From a virus, in IMG/VR virus record IMGVR_UViG_3300042731_009031, positions 1 to 33,328 of that record: 33,328 nt of DNA; one strand, written 5' to 3'. Made by a program: the position numbers and the translations under genes. Below are positions 29,321 through 33,328 of this stretch, piece after piece. How positions within the stretch are numbered: position 1 is the first letter of the stretch; each line of letters opens with the position of its first letter. The notes below the pieces were generated by a model. It was not told the origin of the DNA. It was given only the letters and a program-made list of their open reading frames with translations, and did not search any database.

Positions 29321-30178
29321 ATGTCTGTCGGCATGAAGAACACGACCGGCACGCCCAGTGCTGCCAATTACAACTTGGGCCGCGGTCGCGCTTACATCGC
29401 CCCTCTCGTTTCGGGCCTGCCCTACGAGTTTCGGGATCTCGGCAATGTGCCAGGTTTTTCGTTGAGCGTAGACGTGGAGGAGCTTCTCCACCAATCCAGT
29501 CGTGAAGGTGTGAAGACCACGGATGCTCGTGTGGTAATCAGTCAGGACGTGGGCTTCACCCTGACCCTGGACGAGCTTTCCGCCCAGAACCTCGCGCTGT
29601 TCTTCGCCGGAACCGTCGATGCCGGTGTGACTAACCCCGCGGTGGCTGGCATTACTGAGTATCTGGCCATCCCTGCCCTTGTCGAGACCGGCGGTTTTTA
29701 CCTCCAGATCCAGAATGCCACTGGCGTGCCGGCCCGGGACATCGACGCCTCGGACGTCACTGTCACGCACGACAAGGCCGGCGCCAACGACACACTGGTG
29801 TTGAACACCGACTACACTGTCGACACGACCAACGGGATGATCTTCTTCTTGTCCACGGGGGTAGTGACCACTGTGGGCAAAACAATCCACGTCACCTTGG
29901 CAGCCAAGGCTGGCGCCGTGGCGACCATGGACCAAACCTTGGGGCTGGCCGCTTCTTCGGCAACCTATGCCCTGAAGTTCATCGGCGTGAACCCCCTGGA
30001 CGAGGATAGTGAGATGCAGGTCGAGCTACACAAAATCCGAATCTCTGCAGAGGGTGACTTTGCTCTCATCGGGGATGAGATCACGCAGATGCAAGTAACC
30101 GGCACTGCTGAAAGAAACACAGACTGGGTAGATAGTGATTCTCAGACCATGACGATCACGAAGCACCAGCAGTCGTAA
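29321..30178 (+). CDS. Major tail tube protein (285 aa)
   Basis: AAGGAG precedes ATG 29321. The product starts MSVGMKNTTGTPSAANYNLG and has a long beta-rich body, with a repeated pattern of strands and small residues (SVDVEELLHQSS, then DARVVISQDVGFTLTLDELS). The end EHTQ-like segment includes SEMQVELHKIRISAEGDFAL. It fits tail tube subunits of siphoviruses, with the chaperone pair directly after it, as in lambda V-G-T-H. It forms the tube that carries DNA. The distance to the next gene is 106 bases and includes a small hairpin, GTGGG/CCCAC (near 30213-30229). Confidence 0.75.
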   Translation: MSVGMKNTTGTPSAANYNLGRGRAYIAPLVSGLPYEFRDLGNVPGFSLSVDVEELLHQSSREGVKTTDARVVISQDVGFTLTLDELSAQNLALFFAGTVDAGVTNPAVAGITEYLAIPALVETGGFYLQIQNATGVPARDIDASDVTVTHDKAGANDTLVLNTDYTVDTTNGMIFFLSTGVVTTVGKTIHVTLAAKAGAVATMDQTLGLAASSATYALKFIGVNPLDEDSEMQVELHKIRISAEGDFALIGDEITQMQVTGTAERNTDWVDSDSQTMTITKHQQS

Positions 30179-30284
30179 CTGCGTCGTTTAACGGTATCGA
30201 TAAAACCGTCGAGTGGGTGAAAGGCCCACATGCTTCCTCCCTCTCTTTTAAGACACCTACACCGAAAAGATTGGAGCAATTCCG

Positions 30285-30914
30285 ATGGCAAGCAAAATCA
30301 TGCAGAAGATCGGCGCCTTCAAGCGGAAAGCCGTTCTCCACACCATCAACGACGCCGAGTTTAAGTTTTATCCTGTCCGCATGAGCCTCCTCCTGTCTGG
30401 AGACCTGAAAGAGGCCATCGCGCCCATCGCCAAAGCCATCACCACGCTGATGACGTGTGGAGACCAGGTCAAGGCTGAGCGCCACACCCAGCTCGCAGGA
30501 GACAATGATCCCGATATGCCTCCGGGCAGCGTCTACACCAAAGAGACTGAGGTCTCTGTGCCGCTCGCTGACTGGGCCGTCGCCACCCGGGGCAACGCCA
30601 TGCAGGGTGCCGTCAATGCCCTGTTCGACCAGAAGGTCAAGCTGACCATCGGCCGGGTCCTGGCTGATTCCCTCCGCGACGATTTCGACAAGAACCCAGA
30701 CGATGATGACGTAGCGGAGTTCGTCGACGCCCTGGATATTCGAGATCTCGCCGAGTTCTGCGTAGGCTTCATGAAGGCCAATGCCGAGGTCTTCGGCCTC
30801 GATGCCGACAACCGAGAGAAACTGGGAAACTTGGTAAGGGACCTCCTGAAAAATCTCAAGGCCGGAAACGCCCCAGCACTGCAGGTGGTCCCCGACGAAA
30901 CGACCGAAGAGTAG
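30285..30914 (+). CDS. Tail assembly chaperone, G-type (209 aa)
   Basis: TTGGAG precedes ATG 30285. The product starts MASKIMQKIGAFKRKAVLHT and is helical, with an acidic C-terminal half (DDFDKNPDDDDVAEFVDALD). It is the gpG-like member of the pair that guides tail tube assembly around the tape measure. Near its end lies the heptamer GGGAAAC (30824-30830). A -1 shift there leads into the open frame that continues to 31231, making a GT-type fusion. The stop of the unshifted form is at 30912-30914. Its role is taken from the lambda family, where G is made in excess of GT. Confidence 0.75.
   Translation: MASKIMQKIGAFKRKAVLHTINDAEFKFYPVRMSLLLSGDLKEAIAPIAKAITTLMTCGDQVKAERHTQLAGDNDPDMPPGSVYTKETEVSVPLADWAVATRGNAMQGAVNALFDQKVKLTIGRVLADSLRDDFDKNPDDDDVAEFVDALDIRDLAEFCVGFMKANAEVFGLDADNREKLGNLVRDLLKNLKAGNAPALQVVPDETTEE
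30824..30830 (+). promoter_or_regulatory. -1 programmed frameshift site (GGGAAAC)
   Basis: Read in the G frame, the bases are G GGA AAC, the X XXY YYZ form of slippery heptamers and one base from lambda's GGGAAAG. A slip of one base back at the AAC codon continues at 30830 in a frame with no stop until 31229-31231. Confidence 0.8.
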
Positions 30915-31231
30915 ATGCTGAAACGAGCCTGTTTCAGGTAGAGGAGGAAGTCTTCTTCCTCCTCCACGGCACCGGTCTATCGCTGGAGGAGGTGCTCGAC
31001 ATCGATGTTGTCTCCTTCAACTCTTATGTTCATCACCTGGACAACGTGAGAAAGCTGGAACAAGTCCAGCAAGCTATCGCGGTTCGAGTCGCATTTGGAG
31101 CCGATAAAAAAGACTTCAAAAAATGGATGAACGAAATGCTGAAGGATCAGCAAGGCCTTCCCAGTGACGCTGAATGCCGGCGCGATGGCCTGGCGTTCCT
31201 GAAGCTGGTCGGTAAAAAAGGCGGAATCTAA
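30830..31231 (+). CDS. T-type extension of the tail chaperone by -1 frameshift
   Basis: This frame has no usable start codon with a ribosome site before GTG 30992, whose GGAGGA lies too close. It is open from before the slippery site to TAA 31229-31231. With the shift, the joined protein would have 315 residues (182 from G and 133 here). The extension includes VEEEVFFLLHGTGLSLEEVL and a Lys-rich helical end (FKKWMNEMLKDQQG). In lambda the fusion binds the tape measure and recruits tail tube subunits. The stop overlaps the tape-measure ATG by one base (TAATG). Confidence 0.75.
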   Translation, partial: LGKGPPEKSQGRKRPSTAGGPRRNDRRVDAETSLFQVEEEVFFLLHGTGLSLEEVLDIDVVSFNSYVHHLDNVRKLEQVQQAIAVRVAFGADKKDFKKWMNEMLKDQQGLPSDAECRRDGLAFLKLVGKKGGI

Positions 31232-33328
31232 TGGCAGTGGATAGAGGCGGCCTCAATTACAAAATTGCTGTAGGAGACCAGTTCTCCAGCAACACGAAGA
31301 AGTTCCGCAAGGAGATCGCTGCCGCTCGGCAGGAGTGGTCAAAGTTCCGGGCGGATATGGCAAAACCCGTCTCTACCGGAGCCGCTTCTGAAGCCGCCAA
31401 ACTCCGTCGTGAGCTGCGCCAGACAACGCGGGACCAGACGCAATTCAGCAAAGAGCAGAAAAAATTCTCAAAAGAGGAACTCGCTACCCAAAAGCGCATT
31501 GCCAAAGAGTCGAGGGAGCAACGTGCCCGGGAGCGGGAAGCGATCAAAATCCGGCGCACCCAGGCGTCGGATGCTGCCCGGCAGACCAGGATCGAGGCCC
31601 AGCTCGCCCGCCAGAAAGCGGCCACAGAGCGCCGTAATGCAACCGCAAGACGACAAGCCGTTCGGGAAGCCGAAAGGGAACGAAGAGCCCTGGAAAGAGC
31701 CGTAAACGCCCGAGTGCGAGCTATTCGCGCTACCAAGTCCGGAGTCTCTGCCCAAAGATCCCTCACCTCCAGCGTCCGGGAAACGGAAAGCGCCGTCAAC
31801 CGGGTGAGCTTCACCTTCCGCCGGCTGTTCGGGATTTTGGCTGCATTCGCTGCGGCCCGGGAAGGGTTCCGAGGATTCGTGGGCTTGATCAAGGGGGCCA
31901 TCAACTTCAATCGCCAAGTAGAAGATAGTCAGATTGCTCTGGCAGGGATTATTGCTGCCACTGGTAAAATCTCTGATAATCAAGGTAGGGTTCTCGAAGG
32001 CGCAGAAAAATTCGCTGCTGCCATGGAAGAAGCGAAGATCCAAACCCAAGCCCTTCGTCAAGATTCCCTGCGCACCATCGCCACCTACGGAGAATTGATG
32101 GTGGCTTTGCGTGCCGGCACCGCGGCCGGCCTGGAGACCGGTCAGCTCCAGATGAATCAGATCCGAGAGATCACGATCTGGGTCTCCCAAGCTGCAGCCG
32201 CTATCAACCTGGCCCAGAATCAGTTGACTGAAGAAATTCGATCCCTGCTGCGCGGAACGATCCAGCAGAGGACCTCCCTGGTGGCCGCCACCCTCGGCAT
32301 CACTCCGGAAGATATTAGACGCGCCAAGGAAACCGGCACCCTCTACGAGTTCTTGAAGGCTCGCTTGCAGGGCTTTGCTCTGGCAGCGAAAGAGACTCAA
32401 CAGACCGTCACCGGTATGGCCGCCCGTATCCGAGATGCCTTCCTCTACGTGTCCGGCATCGCAGCGGTGCCTGCCTATAAAGAACTCAAGGGCCTACTCA
32501 AAGACATCTTCGAGTCCCTGGTCAATATTAAGAAAAACGCCAAAGGCGTAATTGAAGAAATTACCCCACGTCCGGAAATCCTCAAAGCCTTCCGTCAATT
32601 GTTCAACGGTCTTAAATCTCTCATTGTCGACTTCCGAGCCGGTCTGGCTTCTGTTGATATTGAACCTCTAATGGCATCTCTTGGACGAATTTTCTCGGGG
32701 CTCTCCTCTGTGAATCTGGGGGATACCTTAGACCAAGCTGTCCGTCTTGCTGCTGTTTTCATCGACCTACTGGCCGCAGCACTTAAAACAGGTGCAGCTA
32801 TTGTGGGGGCTCTTCTTCCCTTTGCAAACGTGCTTAAAGTCTTAGGTCCTATTCTGTCAATTGTCATTCAGGTGCGTGTTGTTATGGGAGCTATTCGCTT
32901 CATTTCCAAGGAGCTGGTAGGCCTCTTCGCACTATTCCCCATCCATCTGACTCGGGCCCAGGCTGCTGCAGCTCGAATGAACACCCAGCTCACTTTATCT
33001 CAGAAAGCCTCCAGAGCTTTAGGACTCGGGCTCGGGCTGGCCGCCTTACTCTCTCAGTCCCTTCTATCAATCTTTGGTGATATTCACGTTTCTATTCAGG
33101 ATTCTATCGACCTTCTCTTCACCAGCTTTGCTGACGCTTTAGACAGCCTAATTACTAAAACACAAGTTTTAGCACTTAGAGTGGCAGAGGCTGGAGGCCT
33201 GTCCCCTGAGGTCCAAAAAGAAAAGGGAACACTCAAAGCATGGTATGATTTTGGAATGCGCTGGAACGCTGCTTTCTGGACCGGGATGGTTGGAGGCCTG
33301 ATCAGTGAAAAGTGGGGCAAAAAGATGC
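31231..33328 (+). CDS. Tape-measure protein, N-terminal part (truncated)
   Basis: ATG 31231 overlaps the previous stop (TAATG). The frame is open to the window end, giving at least 699 codons. The first 200 residues are strongly coiled and basic (KESREQRAREREAIKIRRTQ and so on). A region typical of tape measures follows, with short hydrophobic helices (LLAAALKTGAAIVGALLPF near residue 512, and LGLGLGLAALLSQSLLS near 590). The length of the whole protein sets tail length in siphoviruses, so a long gene indicates a long tail. No peptidase or lysozyme domain is visible in the present part. Confidence 0.85.
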   Translation, partial: MAVDRGGLNYKIAVGDQFSSNTKKFRKEIAAARQEWSKFRADMAKPVSTGAASEAAKLRRELRQTTRDQTQFSKEQKKFSKEELATQKRIAKESREQRAREREAIKIRRTQASDAARQTRIEAQLARQKAATERRNATARRQAVREAERERRALERAVNARVRAIRATKSGVSAQRSLTSSVRETESAVNRVSFTFRRLFGILAAFAAAREGFRGFVGLIKGAINFNRQVEDSQIALAGIIAATGKISDNQGRVLEGAEKFAAAMEEAKIQTQALRQDSLRTIATYGELMVALRAGTAAGLETGQLQMNQIREITIWVSQAAAAINLAQNQLTEEIRSLLRGTIQQRTSLVAATLGITPEDIRRAKETGTLYEFLKARLQGFALAAKETQQTVTGMAARIRDAFLYVSGIAAVPAYKELKGLLKDIFESLVNIKKNAKGVIEEITPRPEILKAFRQLFNGLKSLIVDFRAGLASVDIEPLMASLGRIFSGLSSVNLGDTLDQAVRLAAVFIDLLAAALKTGAAIVGALLPFANVLKVLGPILSIVIQVRVVMGAIRFISKELVGLFALFPIHLTRAQAAAARMNTQLTLSQKASRALGLGLGLAALLSQSLLSIFGDIHVSIQDSIDLLFTSFADALDSLITKTQVLALRVAEAGGLSPEVQKEKGTLKAWYDFGMRWNAAFWTGMVGGLISEKWGKKM

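Noticed and set aside
30915-30941. ATG just after the G-type chaperone stop
   Set aside because: It opens only eight codons before a stop and is in the wrong frame for the T-type extension.

Overview
The window looks like most of the replication and head/tail-assembly half of a GC-rich tailed double-stranded DNA phage (siphovirus-like). It carries a head protease of the XkdF type, a major capsid protein, a tail tube protein, a lambda G/GT-type tail chaperone pair and a long tape-measure protein. It also carries a full phage replication set and many short, tightly overlapping genes with strong Shine-Dalgarno sequences. No terminase, integrase, lysis gene or CRISPR array is visible, so both ends appear to cut through a larger genome. 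The host cannot be named from the sequence. A lipobox and sigma70-like promoters point to a bacterium.

Layout. (1) 1-823: a broken coding end inside a CTCGCC hexamer tract, then an AT-rich stretch without a convincing gene. (2) 824-3172: small accessory genes, two separated by duplicated terminators. (3) 3173-3724: non-coding, with hairpins and 13-bp direct repeats, ending at a good promoter (3901-3929). (4) 3968-8255: a dense run of small genes that includes three paralogous left-handed beta-helix genes. (5) 8301-21186: the replication operon: archaeo-eukaryotic-type primase fused to an SF3 helicase, Cas4/RecB-like nuclease, SNF2-type helicase interrupted by a full-length intein in its P-loop, possible ssDNA-binding protein, family A DNA polymerase, and a DUF6378-DUF4406 fusion. 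An unusual tRNA-like element lies at 16978-17104. (6) 21190-22605: a strong promoter and structured leader with its own terminator, a RuvC-like resolvase and a trypsin-like lipoprotein protease. (7) 22577-24578: portal and a second probable virion gene on the minus strand. (8) 24634-24675: a symmetric promoter pair driving the portal unit leftward and the head/tail operon rightward. (9) 24704-33328: protease/scaffold, decoration protein, major capsid protein, connector genes, tail tube, G/GT chaperones with a GGGAAAC frameshift site, and the start of the tape measure.

How it works together. Primase-helicase, SNF2 helicase, nuclease, polymerase and RuvC-like resolvase form a self-contained replication/recombination set. 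Virion genes form two divergent units that appear to share one inverted-repeat promoter. The observations most worth following up are the shared bidirectional promoter, the intein in the helicase, the leader RNA before ruvC, the odd tRNA-like element, the beta-helix gene family and the phage-encoded lipoprotein protease.
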